Shown here: positions 11,241 through 22,214 of the stretch, piece by piece | Layout of the letters: every line of letters begins with the position of its first letter | Position numbering within the stretch: position 1 is the stretch's first letter | Notes under the pieces: generated by a model | Databases searched by the model: none | What the model saw: only the letters and a program-made list of their open reading frames with translations | What the model was told of the DNA's origin: nothing | Source of the DNA: Juglans regia | Lineage: Eukaryota > Streptophyta > Magnoliopsida > Fagales > Juglandaceae | Direction: 5' to 3' | DNA length: 64,000 bases | Assembly (NCBI RefSeq): GCF_001411555.2 | Contig: NC_049916.1 | Coordinates: 7,405,889-7,469,888, forward strand | Position numbers and translations under genes: made by a program

Positions 11241-12430
11241 TTACCTCCTCGCGTGGCACCATAGGGAAAGGTAGGTCTAAGGGTTGCCTTATCCCTCTCA
11301 CAGTGGAGTGTGGGTCAGCGTTTGGCGACCCGAAAATGAAAATTTACCTTCCTTATGGACGTCAACTGGCAGGTACGGGTCTAGTCACAAACTGTCTGAA
11401 AAACTTACCTCCCCGTGGGATACTATAGGGAAAGGTCAGCCTAAAGGTGGCATTATCCCTCCCTTGGAGGAGAGCGGAATCGGCCTCACGGCCCCCCGAA
11501 TAAACTACCCTGACCTCCGCCGCAACGAAGAGTGCGATCAGCACCAGCTTAACCCAACACTTATATTTCCTGTGATATCAACGAGCGGGAGCAGGTCTAC
11601 TAACAGACTGCCCGAATAATTTATCTCACTGCGAGACTCTATAGGGAAAGACTGGCCTAAAGGTAGCCTTATCCCTCTCGCAGAAGAGAGTGAGTCCTGC
11701 CTTCAATGCGGCTTAAAGAAGTTACCTCGTCTCCTATCACGGTGAATAACGATCAGCCAATTGCTGTCCGAACTTATCTCTCTGAGAGATAGCATAGAGA
11801 AATGTAGGCCTTAAGGTTGTCTTATCCCTCCTGCGACAAAGTGCTTGTTAGTTTGCAACTACCCGAAATCAGAAAATGTATTTTCCTCGTAAGTGTCAAC
11901 AGGCGAGAGTGGATACAATAACAAACTACCCGAATAAGTTACCTCCCCATGGAATACAAGGGAAATGTCGGCTCAAGGGTGGCCTTACCCCCTGGTGCGA
12001 GCGCGCGGAGGTGAACAAGTTTGCCCCTTGCAGCAACTCGAAAACTTACTCCGACCTCCATTACGAGTGAAGAGTGGGTCTAGAACCAGATTGGGCCAAA
12101 ATGTTACATTTCCCTTTGATGTCAACGAGTGGAAGTGAGTCCAGTTACAAACTGCCCCAGCGACTTACCTCATTGTAGGACCTAACAGAGAAAGACCGGC
12201 CTAAAGGCAACCTTATCCCTCCCATAGAGGAGAGCGGGTCCTACCTTTGAGGCAGCCCGAAGATTTTACCCTGACTCCTTTCACAAAGAATGAAGGGATT
12301 GCCCCAATTCAACTCGAAGAAGTTACCTCCTTGGGGAACCAAAAGGGGCTGGCTAATTAGAGGTTTCCTGACCTTTTCCCAATGGAGTGCGAGTTTTAGT
12401 CTTACGACTGTCCAAAGTAAGAAGAATCTA
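11241..12430 (+). repeat. Degenerate tandem array, ~160-bp units, seven copies
   Basis: Each unit opens with TTACCTC or TTATCTC, then has ATAGGGAAAG, a phrase like gtcggcctaaaggtngcc, TTATCCCTC and gagnagagcgggtc. Unit starts are at 11241, 11405, 11621, 11774, 11939, 12165 and 12323. Spacing is 153-165 bp with two longer steps of 216 and 226 bp. A stray related copy lies at 14610. Units differ from each other at many bases, so amplification is old. Confidence 0.8.
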
Positions 12431-13582
12431 TAGAAATGAAGCAAAGTACCGCAAAAAGGACACACAAGCATCAACAAGTAAGAAATAAAGCGAGCTTATA
12501 AACTCTCCAAATACCAAGGCTAAAGACATAAGTAAGAACAACAACAACACACAACAGAAGGGAAGGGAATAAGCGTGGAACGAAGCAAAAGAAAAATTGA
12601 AATGTAGTGAGGAAAATGAGGAAACCATACAACCGGATACACAAAATTATTTTTATTAATTGTGCAAGATTACAAGGAACAAATTACAACGTAAGGTTGT
12701 AAAGTTACAAGGAACAAGTTACATCAAAAAGCAGTAGGGCTACAAGGAGCAAGTTACACCGTGAAGCTTATATATCCAACAAAATGAGTTTCACGGTGAA
12801 ATAGCCAGGGAACCTAGACCGTAAAACGGCCAGCAATAATCTAAAAGATCCATAAGACCTCACTGTTCTTGGACCCATCTAAAACAAGACAAAAAGTTCT
12901 TGAAGCAACGACGAATATAACGCAAAGAATAAGAACTTCTCGGAGTTGACTTCTATGTTAAGAACCGCTTACCGGACAAAAGCTCTTCTCTACTGCAACC
13001 AAGTAGGCAGTGAGTTGTGTGCAGGCAACGAGTGAGCATAAGAGTTTTGAGGTCGAATCCCCGTAAGCAAAAGGGCGAGAACAAGTGAGGTATAATAAGC
13101 AAAAAAGTAAGAATGAGAACAAAGGGACTGGGACCCCAACAACGAAGGGTTGAGGGTTCCACCCTCTTGAACCTCCAGCAGCGGCCTAAGTGCCAGCAGA
13201 GGACCTGTCGCCCACTAGGGTGTAAATGATTCATTAGAACCATGAAAGATAGAAGGAACTACAGAGGAACTTTGGAAGGAAAGTAGAGGAAAACAAAGGA
13301 ATTGGGAGCTCAAGCAGTAAAGCAAGAGTCACAAAATAGAAGAAAAAGGTAAAAGTGAGTATAATAGAATTTCTAACTAGAAGAAGGGCCCTTATATAGG
13401 CAGCGAGGATGCTTGGCCTGCCAAGGCGTCATAACTCCATGAATCACCATGAGTGGCTACACATCCCCCTAGTAGAAACATAACTGGCACTGGGTTTCTA
13501 CGTACGTAAAATACAAACGGCCACTTAGAATGTGACCAAGCAAGTCAGGAACTTGACGAGGCATAAATGAAGGAGGAGATAA
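12431..13582. other. Internal non-coding segment of the Tat-like element
   Basis: No coding frame is convincing. It includes a three-copy 36-bp repeat at 12668-12775 (listed separately) and purine-rich stretches. The 96-residue minus-strand frame at 12953-13243 has no recognisable domain. Confidence 0.5.
12668..12775 (+). repeat. Three tandem ~36-bp units
   Basis: ATTACAAGGAACAAATTACA, then the versions GTTACAAGGAACAAG and CTACAAGGAGCAAG, start at 12668, 12704 and 12739 (36 and 35 bp apart). It is a short minisatellite inside the Tat-like element. Confidence 0.7.
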
Positions 13583-14404
13583 GAAGCATTCTTCCCTGAC
13601 ATGTCCAGAAAGAATTAGCGGGGTAACTATAAAAGATTTATTCCCATTACTCAGAACCCGTTGGGTTTCTCACCATTACCTGACCTGAGGGTGTTGAATA
13701 GTCAACCAGGAAGGTCGGCCTAACAATCTGTGGCCACTCTTGAATCCAAAAAATTTGAACAAAGCACAAAAAAAAAAAAATAGAGAAGCATTCTTCCCTG
13801 ACATGTCCAGAAAGAATTAGCGGGGTAACTATAAAAGATTTATTCCCATTACTCAGAACCCGTTGGGTTTCTCACCATTACCTGACCTGAGGGTGTTGAA
13901 TAGTCAACCAGGAAGGTCGGCCTAACAATCTGTGGCCACTTTTAGAATCCAAAAATTTGAACAAAGCACAAAAAAAAAAAAAAAAATAAATAAGAAGAAT
14001 TCTTCCCTGACATGTCCAGAAAGAATTAGCGGGGTAACTATAAAAGATTTATTCCCATTACTCAGAACCCGTTGGGTTTCTCACCATTACCTGGCCTGAG
14101 GGTGTTGAATAGTCAACCAGGAAGGTCGGCCTAACAATCTGTGGCCACTTTCAGAATCCAAAAATTTGAACAAAGCACAAAAAAAAAAAAAATAAATAAA
14201 TAAGAAGAATTCTTCACTGACATGTCCAGAAAGAATTAGCAGGGTAACTATAAAAGATTTATTCCCATTACTCAGAACCCGTTGGGTTACTCACCATTAC
14301 CTGACCTGAGGGTGTTGAATAGTCAACCAGGAAGGTCGGCCTAACAATCTGTGGCCACTTTCAGAATCTAAAAGTTTGCACAAAGCACAAAAAAAAAAAA
14401 AAAG
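13583..14404 (+). repeat. Four near-identical ~208-bp tandem units ending in poly(A)
   Basis: Units begin GAAGCATTCTTCCCTGACAT or the variant GAAGAATTCTTC at 13583, 13785, 13994 and 14204 (spacing 202, 209, 210). Each includes CAGAACCCGTTGGGTT, GGTGTTGAATAGTCAACC and a closing A-run of 13-18 bases; copies 3 and 4 add aaataaataa. Only a handful of base changes separate the units, in sharp contrast to the old array at 11.2-12.4 kb, so this array is younger or has been homogenised. Confidence 0.9.
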
Positions 14405-15289
14405 GAAGCGGAAATAAAAACGAAGAGCAAGGAAGGAAGGGAAAAGTCAAACAACAGTGGGCAAATAATCAGTCGTAGCAGCGAAACGATCCGGTTTGTC
14501 TCCTTAAATGATTTTTTTTTTTACTAGCCCAATTATTTTATGTGGTACAAAAATCGACTAGTTTCAATCGGCAAAGTCAACTCAACTAAATGGGAACCCC
14601 ATCAACAACTTACCTCCCTGTGAGGCAAAAATAAAAAGGTAGGCCAAAAAGGTTGTTTGATTCCTCTGGCGGAGGAGTGCGGCTCGACCCTTGGCCACCC
14701 GAAAACATAATCTTCATCAGTGGAATCTTCATCGAAGGAATCTTCACCAACAGAAACAATCACTCTGACTATGCAGGAAAAGCAAACAGAAAAGAGAAAA
14801 GAAAAAAAACAAAGGAAGCTGGCAGGGTGGGCCGAGAAACTTCGAAGGCTAAGTAGCTAGCAAAGTTGAAAAGGTTAAATCGGATGCCAACAGAGTAGGT
14901 TGGGAAACTTCAAAGCTGGACATGGCTGGCTGAATAACGATATAAACGATGGCCGTACTTCGAGAATGACTATGCATAGAGGATAGGCAAGTGCAGCATG
15001 ACCGGTCAGTGGGTAGGTAGGAGCTTTCCAGACCCCTATATCACAATCCCCCAGGCTGGCCGCACAAAAACAAAAGAAGATAGGAAGACGAGGCAAAGAC
15101 AAGACATGACGAACAAGGTATGAACAATAGTCAGTGTGTATATATATATACAAACCACTGAGCAACAAAATGCGGATACATGTAAAAAAAAAAAAAAAAA
15201 AAAGAAAAAAAAGAAAAGAAAAAAAGAAGGTATTATGAAACAAGTAAAATCTTTTAAGTCTCAACGCTAAGAGCATCAGTCTCAGCGAT
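14405..15289. other. Internal segment with a stray array unit and purine tract
   Basis: A unit related to the 160-bp array begins at 14610 (TTACCTCCCTGTGAGG, with ggaggagtgcggctcgacc). A long A-rich tract lies at about 15184-15230 and (TA)n at 15140-15151. No protein-coding frame is supported. Confidence 0.55.
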
Positions 15290-15639
15290 AACAGGAGTAA
15301 AGCTGGCCGGGTTAGCGGCAGTGGGAAGAAGGTTGGCTGGCTCTACTAATGCTGGCACAGGTACGACGGGACCAAGGAAAGCATTCGGCATCTCTTTCTT
15401 TTCCAGTTCGCGGTTGGTTTCAAAGGATGCCTCATCTGTGGGAATTTTGGCAAGAGCAAGCCGTTGAAGGTACTAGGTGAAAGATCTTAAACGCAGCTCC
15501 AGACTCTCTAGAAAGAATGCCCGCATTGATCTGCGAGCTTCAATGACCCCACATGCCGACGCCTTGTTGCGAAGCTACAGGAACCACCTTAGCTGCCCTT
15601 GTAAAGAGAGGGTGGCGCCCTAAAGACTTTGGTTTAGTA

Positions 15640-15890
15640 GTTCCAATCGTTCCCTCTCCTCTCGCACTTGGGTTAAGTCACCTTGGAGACGTTGGTCCAG
15701 CTACTCCAACCGGTCCCTCTTCTCCCATGCCCAAGATAAGTCGCCTTGGAGACTTTGATTAAGTTGCTCCAAACGTGTTCTCTCCTCTTCCCCCTTCTGC
15801 TTGCTTTTCCTCTGACGGTGCTCCAGCTTCTTCATTCTCTTGCGCTTGCCCGATAAGTCAACTGTTACCTCTCCTCCAAGCTCTTCTGAA
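15640..15890 (-). repeat. Internal ~66-bp coding repeats (coiled-coil part of antisense ORF)
   Basis: The plus strand shows ttaagtcaccttggagacg, ataagtcgccttggagact and related phrases spaced about 66 bp. Translated on the minus strand they give QSLQGDL, QRLQGDL and similar heptad-like segments rich in Leu, Glu, Gln and Arg. Confidence 0.6.
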
Positions 15891-16062
15891 CAGTGGCCTC
15901 CTGATCATAAAGAAAAAGACTAAGAAAAAGGAAAAGTGAAGAAAGTAAAAGGCAGCAAAGAAGTGATCGAACCTCGTGGAAAAAGCCCGATAAGTACTTA
16001 ACAACCCGATCAATGGCTTCCTCTCAGCTCCCCTCCAGGGCCAGCTGAGATAGAGAAGGAAG

Positions 16063-16922
16063 TAGGGCTGTAAATGAACTAGTCTGTTCGATTGCCTGCT
16101 CGGTACTCGCTCGGTGAAACTTGAATCAAACTCGACTCGTGAAAAAAAAAGCTCGCTCGTGAAAGCAGATATCCGCTCGAATTGTAAATGACACATAATC
16201 GACAAAACTCAACTCGACTCGGCTAAGGCTCGTTAAGGCTCGCTCGTTTATACTCGAGTCGACTCGTTAGCTCGACTCGATTAAAATTTAGTCATATATT
16301 GAAAAATATATACATACACCTATCTATATATACAAATATATATATGTAGTAACTAATAATATAAGCAAACCACTTTTATAATTAAATATATAATATGTAA
16401 TCTAATTACTTATGTCTATATAGTGAATATACTTCATAAATATATTTTATAATTTGTATAATAATTAGTCGATAAAACTTAATAATTTAATATACTAGTA
16501 TGTGGGAACCAATATGAAATAGATATATGTTATCATATTAAATGTATGTACTAATAATATATGTAGGCATATAATATATTGTTATTTTGGATAAATATCA
16601 ACTAGATAGATATTAATTATATATAAATTTTATAAAATTTTATAATTCAATAGAGATTCTACTTGTTAGTTGTATAAATTTAATATTAGATTTATTTATT
16701 TATTAATTATTAAATCTTATTCAAAAAATAAAAAAATCCACAATTCGAGCTCGGCTCGACTCGAACCCGTTTGTGGGACGAGCTCGAGCTTGATCTCGAG
16801 TTAAGTGTTTGGCTTATCGAGTCGCGCTCGAACAAAGAATAAAAAAAAATCTCGAGCTCGAACTCGAGTATTTTGAGTTGAGCCGAGCTCGGCAAGCCAA
16901 AAATCGGCTCAATTAAACCCTA
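16063..16922. mobile_element. hAT-like non-autonomous DNA transposon, 860 bp
   Basis: The element starts TAGGGCTGTAAATGA and ends, on the opposite strand, TAGGGTTTAATTGAG, giving short inverted ends. It is flanked by GAAGGAAG (16055-16062) and GAAGGAAA (16923-16930), an 8-bp target duplication with one mismatch, the length typical of hAT elements. Both subterminal zones (16080-16275 and 16740-16910) are packed with GAGCTCG/CGACTCG-type motifs; the middle is AT-rich and codes for nothing. Confidence 0.75.
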
Positions 16923-17730
16923 GAAGGAAAGGCCTCCATAAGACCCGCAGACTCAAGCAATCCCACAAAGACTTCAGCAGGAGCAACTAGGTCTCTGATC
17001 AAATCAAATCCCCCAAATGGGGGCCAATCGCAACATCTAGAAGAAAGTCGTCCCCCACTGGACGCTCAGCCCGGGCAAGTGGTTCATCACTCGAACTCTC
17101 ATCAGCTACATCACCTATGGAACCACCACCTTAAGAGAACTCCACCTAAATGGGTGGGTCGATGGTTGGACTCCCCAAACCATCATCGGCCAAAATATGC
17201 CGAAAGGGACTTCCCCTCTCTGGGAATGCGGCTTGGATAGAAGAATCCATAAAAGGACTCTTCGAAACCCCGAGGATGGCAACGTTTGGAAGGGACTTAC
17301 TTCCTATATGATCTCCTGCCTATGCGCGGTTGCTAGAAGTAACCTCCACCCCTTCATCAGCCACCTCAAGAGAATGACTCCCGATAGCCGAGTAGGACAA
17401 AGAAGGAGGGGAGATTTGTGAAGAAGAATGTTGTCCCTCATTAGGAGCGGTAGATTAGAAAATGCTTTGAAGGAGGGCGTTCATCCCAACCTCGCCCTCA
17501 GACTCCACAACAGTGACCACCGGTAGTGGCGCTGTAAGATAATTGCTCACCAGCTCACTCGCCACAATCGGCGTTGGGCCTGCCACTATAATGGGATGAC
17601 TGGTCTCCAAAGTGGCTGACCTCGCATTAAGGGGTCCTGTACCCCAGCAAGAGGTCTATCCTCGAACTAAAAGCTCTCCCGACAGGCTTTCTTCCCCTTA
17701 CCCTACAAAGGAAGATCTGAGGGATCCTTT
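16923..17730 (-). other. Middle of the decayed antisense ORF region
   Basis: GC-balanced, coding-like composition on the minus strand but with stops in all frames. A plus-strand frame at 17197-17421 is not supported by any domain and is taken as a shadow. Confidence 0.4.
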
Positions 17731-18768
17731 CAAAGCAGAGCAACCTGGGGCTGCGTAGCAACTGGCCTATCATCAAAAGGAATGTGTCCTAGGGGAGCCA
17801 AGGAACTCCTCATAAAGGACGAACTCGGAGAACACACTGTCAGGATGGTTTTGCACCCATTCCCGCACGATTGCAAGACGTTTCGCTTCATAAGGAGTGG
17901 CTGTTGGACGCACAACCTTATCTTCCAAAATTTTTCCTTAGTCTGTCCGTATGAGAAACTCCTGTCGATTTACCTGGCTCACTGAAAACTTCCATCCGCA
18001 GCCAGATACAAAGAACTAGGGAGACCAGTCTTTCATCTTGTGGTATCCTAGCTCCAAGGTGACTAGAGCATGGGACGCCTTGAAGCTACATACATTCCAC
18101 TTTAGGCGTAGCACCCTTTGGACAAGAAGGAACTCACGAGTAGTAAGGTCCGCGTCGTCTGGAAAAAATTTCAACAAAACCCGCTGCCAGATAATATTGA
18201 AGAAAATCAATAATCTCCAGAAGTTTGGATGCAGTTGGGAGGGGGCCAAGCCAAGGCAGTCCAAAAGGTCACGGATAAGGCAAGGGAATGGCAATCGCAA
18301 GCATGGAAGGGTAAAGGGCCACCTTATTGGAATGGCCCTCTGCATGGATGGCCCCTCGTGGCCAGGAACTTCGAAGGGAACAGACTTTGGTACTTGGAAG
18401 TTAAGGGCTAAGGAGGCCATCATTGATTTGTTGGTAATTAAGCACCATCAGCTACCCAAAAACAATGAACTAGTGTTAGCAGAGCCCCCGCCGGACACGT
18501 TAGGTTGAACAGATTTTTTAGAAGCCATCACCTCAAAGAAGACTGGTCGAAGAAAAGAAAAATCAAGAGAACTAGAATGGCAGGACAATCACATCGTAGT
18601 GAGCATAAATCTAGTCTCACTCCAACGTTTAATAAAAAAAAGGTAACGATTAGACTCTTGCGAATCAGAGCGACAAGGATACTCGTTGTTTCCGTTTTGG
18701 GGAATGTGGTTTACAAAGCGACACCAACGTGACAGCCACCAAACACCTATTCATTAATGAAGTTGAAA

Positions 18769-19324
18769 AGATGTTATGAAAAGTTGAGCCCATCATGGAA
18801 GATAGGAACGCCGTAAAAAATGCCAACTCGCAAAAGCCTCTCAGACCGTAGAAAACCTAAGGTTCCTGTCCTTTCGGAGTGTCCAATCCCCGAGTGTCCG
18901 CCCACACAACAGACGTGATTTACAGAGAACCGTTGATCTACTGACAGAAAAGCATAAATAGGCATATGGAAAACAAACTAAGAAGAGAAAGTTGGAGAAC
19001 CACGCCGCATTAATGGTTTCGCTAGCCGGACAACATGTCACATTAATGACGTCGTCGTAGAGCCACACCGCATTTAAAGATTATAACGAAAGGAACAATA
19101 CAGGGAACACGGATTTCATGAAATAAGGCACGGTCTACTCCTCAGGCCTGTAGTATAAATAGCAGATCTCAGGTACGAAAATATCTCTCTGATCCCTAGA
19201 CTCTCTTACTTATTTACTACACTCCAAGAATATTTATTAATTTTGGCATCGGAGGTTCCCTTGCCCCAAGGCCGCCCTCTCAAAGCCATAGTATTTTCTA
19301 CCTTGTGCAGGATCCATTTTTCAG
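18769..19324 (+). repeat. 3' LTR of the Tat-like element, truncated
   Basis: From about 18860 (ttcggagtgtccaatccccg) to 19319 it matches the 5' LTR in order, including TATAAATA at 19154-19161 and gtgcaggatccattttt near 19306. The match stops there, and LINE coding sequence begins within a few bases, so the last ~50 bp of the LTR is missing. The left end near TGTTATGAAAAG is uncertain. Confidence 0.65.
19154..19161 (+). promoter_or_regulatory. TATA box of the truncated 3' LTR
   Basis: TATAAATA in the same surrounding sequence as in the 5' LTR at 8693-8700. Confidence 0.55.
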
Positions 19325-20510
19325 ATCATAATGCTCTAATGGCTGAAGGGGTTGGGATGAGGGATGATACTAGGCTGCTTTATGTGGATGCTCTATTTCG
19401 GCAGGATGAAAAACAATGGTAAACTTAGGACTCTCTTCAATCCAAATGTAGTGGCCGATATACTCAAAGTGAAATTATGTTCTGTTGTTGATGTGGATCA
19501 GAAGATGTGGTCTTATGAAAGGAATGGCATGTTTAGTGTTAAAAGCTACTATCGTTTTATTTTTTATCAGCTTCGTTCTTAGTTTGCAAAGCCCTCAAAT
19601 GTACAAACTCATAATGTATTATGGAAGCACTTGTGGAAAATGTAGGTCCCAAGCATGATCAACTGTTTTATTTACAAGGACTGATGAATGATTATATTCC
19701 TGGTTTGGTGTTTGACAGAGGAAAAATAGTATGTTAGATGGCATTGGAACTTTGTGAAAGGCAAATGCATGAAAAGTTATCAGTGTTTTTTGCTTTGGCT
19801 TGGAGTTTCTGGTTTCATAGAAATAAATATATGCATGATCAACTGTTGTTAACACCTAAATAGGTTGCAGATAGTGCTGTATCTATGCTAAAGAGTTATG
19901 GCCAGGTTCAACAGAAGACCCAGATTCAGTTACTGCAGCATTATAAATGGCAGGCTCCACAATCTGAATGGTTGAAATTGAATGTTGATGGTGCAGTTTT
20001 TTTTGAGTTGGGAAAAACAGGAATTGGGGCAGTATTAAGGGATGATTATGGCAGGGTTTTAATGGCTGCAAGCAAAGTGGAAACAAAGATGGAAGGCGTA
20101 AAAAAAGATGGAAGGCATAAAAGCTATAGAACTGATGGCCGTTTTCAAAGGACTGCAGTTGTGTGCAACCATGGGTATTTCAAAACTTGTAGTAGAAAGT
20201 GACAGCTTGATTTGTGTGGAGGCTTTACATGATGGCAGCATGTAAAATTCTTTGCTTGGGGGGTTATATTATGAAATTAAACAGCATTCTTCACATTTTG
20301 AGAGTTGTATTTTTGCACATGTATATCGAGAGGGGAATATGGCTGCTCATATGTTGGCTAGGAATGTGAGTCAAGTTGACAATATTGTATTATGGTAGGA
20401 CTGTGTTCTAGACTGTATTTCTCCAGCTTTATGGCTTGATAATTGTCTGTAACTGTTTTGTTTCCTTTGATGAATGAATTTCAAATTTCTACCAAAAAAC
20501 AAAAAAAAAG
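19325..20510 (+). pseudogene. 5'-truncated LINE, zf-RVT and RNase H remnants
   Basis: The first part reads DHNALMAEGVGMRDDTRLLY and MWSYERNGMFSVKSYYRF, typical of the region between reverse transcriptase and the zinc-binding (zf-RVT) segment of plant LINEs. From 19955 the RNase H domain follows: WLKLNVDGAVFFE (catalytic Asp), KTGIGAVLRDDYGRVL, then after frame disruption LVVESDSLICVEAL and HVYREGNMAAHMLA. Stops and a 16-bp tandem duplication (gatggaaggc, about 20089-20117) break the frame. An A-rich tail at 20495-20509 ends the element. No full protein is possible. Confidence 0.75.
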
Positions 20511-20515
20511 GTTTA

Positions 20516-21167
20516 TGTTGGAAAAGCTAAAAAAGAAAGAATGGTATTGGAGGGGATAAAAATAGCAGGCCTACCCTTCAAAAAGTCATCATTAGGAGGC
20601 CAGTGGGAAAATGAAGGAAAGAGATAAGAGAAGAAGGAAAAGCAAGGTGTCAAAGAAAAAGAGAGAACTGATGGAAAAAAAGAGAGGAAGGGGGTTAGAC
20701 ACGAAAAGTTGACGGTGAGGTCACATAAGATTGATGTTCTCCACTCCCAAGGGCTATATAAAAAGGGATTTTGGGCCAAGACAAAACAACTTCTTCTTCT
20801 TTAACCTTAGACAAGGTGAGACTCCATTTTTTATCTTCTCTGGGCTAAAGGGGTCTCAACCCCCACTGTACTGTGAGATACGAGAAATCATGAGAGATTG
20901 TAAAATACTTCTATCATAGTAGATTTTCCCTTCAAACAACTCATGGACATAGGCCTTGTACTGAACTACGTAAATATCTATCCTTATCTATTTACATCTT
21001 CTATATTTACTTTCTATTAATGCTATGGATGTACATACAAGCATTGTACCACCACTCCGGACCGCAATAATTGACTACAGAAAACACCGATCGAGCCTGA
21101 GCCGCCACCATGGCCCAGGGATGACTTTCTCCCACTCTGGCCTATGGGGACATTTTATGCATTAACA
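20516..21167 (+). repeat. 5' LTR of the satellite-bearing element
   Basis: Begins TGTTGGAAAAGC and ends TATGCATTAACA, 652 bp. It matches the 3' LTR in the same order throughout. A TATA-like box lies in gggctatataaaaaggg (20750-20766). Confidence 0.75.
20755..20762 (+). promoter_or_regulatory. TATA box of the 5' LTR
   Basis: TATATAAA in CCCAAGGGCTATATAAAAA is conserved at about 25108-25115 in the 3' LTR. Confidence 0.55.
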
Positions 21168-21168
21168 T

Positions 21169-21186
21169 TTGGCACTGTATTTGGGA
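21169..21186 (+). other. Primer binding site of the satellite-bearing element
   Basis: TTGGCACTGTATTTGGGA lies two bases after the LTR end and resembles the TTGGCGCTGTCTGTGGGA type seen in Tat/Athila-like gypsy elements, so a gypsy origin is likely. Confidence 0.55.
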
Positions 21187-21506
21187 TCGATTTTTTATCT
21201 ACATCAAAAGTGGGAGAATGATGATTTTTTGACTTACGAAATCATCTCTGAATGAGCAGATAAAATTCCTCTCAAACAAGTGTTCTCGACTTTCCATCTC
21301 TTTTGTTTTTTTTTATTAATACTACTGCTAGAAAAATGAAAGAGGAGAGAACTTAGCACCCCAGGTATGCACTGTGCACTTAGTATTGTGTACAATGTAT
21401 GATAGGTACATGTCGGGTGTGTACTGTGCGTTCTGCATGTAAAAAAGTCTTGATTGTGCATGGCATGCACAGTGCCATGCATAGTGTGCAGTAGGTAGGT
21501 GCATGC

Positions 21507-21790
21507 ACCCAAGAGGCTCACGGCAGCCGACCGTGAGCCCTCAGCCAGGATGCCGACAGTCACCACGTTGACCGCCGATGACCTCTGTTTCCATGGAAGT
21601 GGTCCTCCACCCACGGGGACCTGACACAATGTGCACGATACACGCCACACCCAAGAGGCTCCCAGAGAGCCAAGTCCAATCCAACCACGATCCCGACAAG
21701 GGTGCCAGCAACCACCATGTGGACCACCGATGCTTTCTGTGGCTGTCAAGGTTGTCCCTAACCACAAAGGTCGTGCACGCCGTGTACAGT
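21507..21790 (+). repeat. Two ~142-bp imperfect tandem units
   Basis: ACCCAAGAGGCTC occurs at 21507 and 21649. After it, both copies have the order gacagtcaccacgttgacc / agcaaccaccatgtggacc and tggtcctccacc / aggttgtcccta. The copies are strongly diverged. Confidence 0.6.
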
Positions 21791-22214
21791 GCGAGCAATG
21801 GGTGCACGATGTCCCTCTGCCCTAACTTCCTTGGTCGCAATGGGTTGATAGGTCACAGTGCATTTGCTTCGCCACAATCACTCCTCGCCACCACCACTCC
21901 TTGCCACCACCGAGATCGTTGGCATTTTCTGTAACCCGCCACCCTCATGGCTGGCAATGGGACCCTAGCGACTCGCCCCACAAGAAACCACCCTGCCACC
22001 TAGGAGACGCAGCACCACTATAATGCATGGCGAGCAACCATCCCTTTATGGTAGCCCAGCCACATGCACCACCTTCCTCGCCCTCGAAGCCACCCTCGAG
22101 CTTGGTCCTGCCCAGGGCAACACGTGCAAAGGCCCAAGGATGCACGTCCCCTTGCACCCAGCAATGGTGGGCACAATGCCTGCCACTCCTCACGGAGCCA
22201 CCGCTACCTTACTC

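Larger units (their letters stand above)
15290..18528 (-). pseudogene. Antisense ORF of the Tat-like element, Transposase_28-like
   Basis: On the minus strand an ATG at 18528 opens MASKKSVQPNVSGGG; a TAG at codon 27 interrupts it, and the frame then runs to 18016 or beyond. Within it, LPFPCLIRDLLDCLGLAPSQ followed by LHPNFWRLLIFFNIIW closely fits the conserved core of Pfam Transposase_28 (putative gypsy-type transposon protein). Further downstream on the same strand, 15890-15560 encodes coiled-coil-like repeats (LEQLNQSLQGDL and variants, about 22 residues each). Antisense ORFs of this type are known in Tat-lineage elements; their role is unknown. The coding region is broken by stops, frameshifts and the hAT-like insertion at 16063-16922. 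The family name is from memory of the core pattern and should be confirmed. Confidence 0.6.
8258..19324 (+). mobile_element. Non-autonomous Tat-like Ty3-gypsy retrotransposon, 11 kb
   Basis: Two related LTRs flank an internal region that holds, in order, a primer site TGGCACCGTCTGTGGGATC, a broken gag, an aspartic-protease remnant ending IIGRPRLN, several tandem arrays, and an antisense coding region resembling the Transposase_28 family. No reverse transcriptase, RNase H or integrase was seen between the protease at 10.8 kb and the 3' LTR. Extra antisense frames with this domain are known from the Tat lineage of plant gypsy elements; the primer site and gag style fit that lineage too. The LTRs agree at roughly 85 percent by eye, so the insertion is old. 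A hAT-like element is nested at 16063-16922, and the 3' LTR is cut off by a LINE fragment. Confidence 0.7.

Noticed and set aside
18038..18508. 156-codon plus-strand frame
   Set aside because: It is antisense to the Transposase_28-like frame, which has the recognisable core; taken as a shadow.
21234..21840. 177-codon minus-strand and overlapping plus-strand frames
   Set aside because: They lie in a CCACC-rich repeated part of a non-autonomous element, exist in several frames at once and show no domain.
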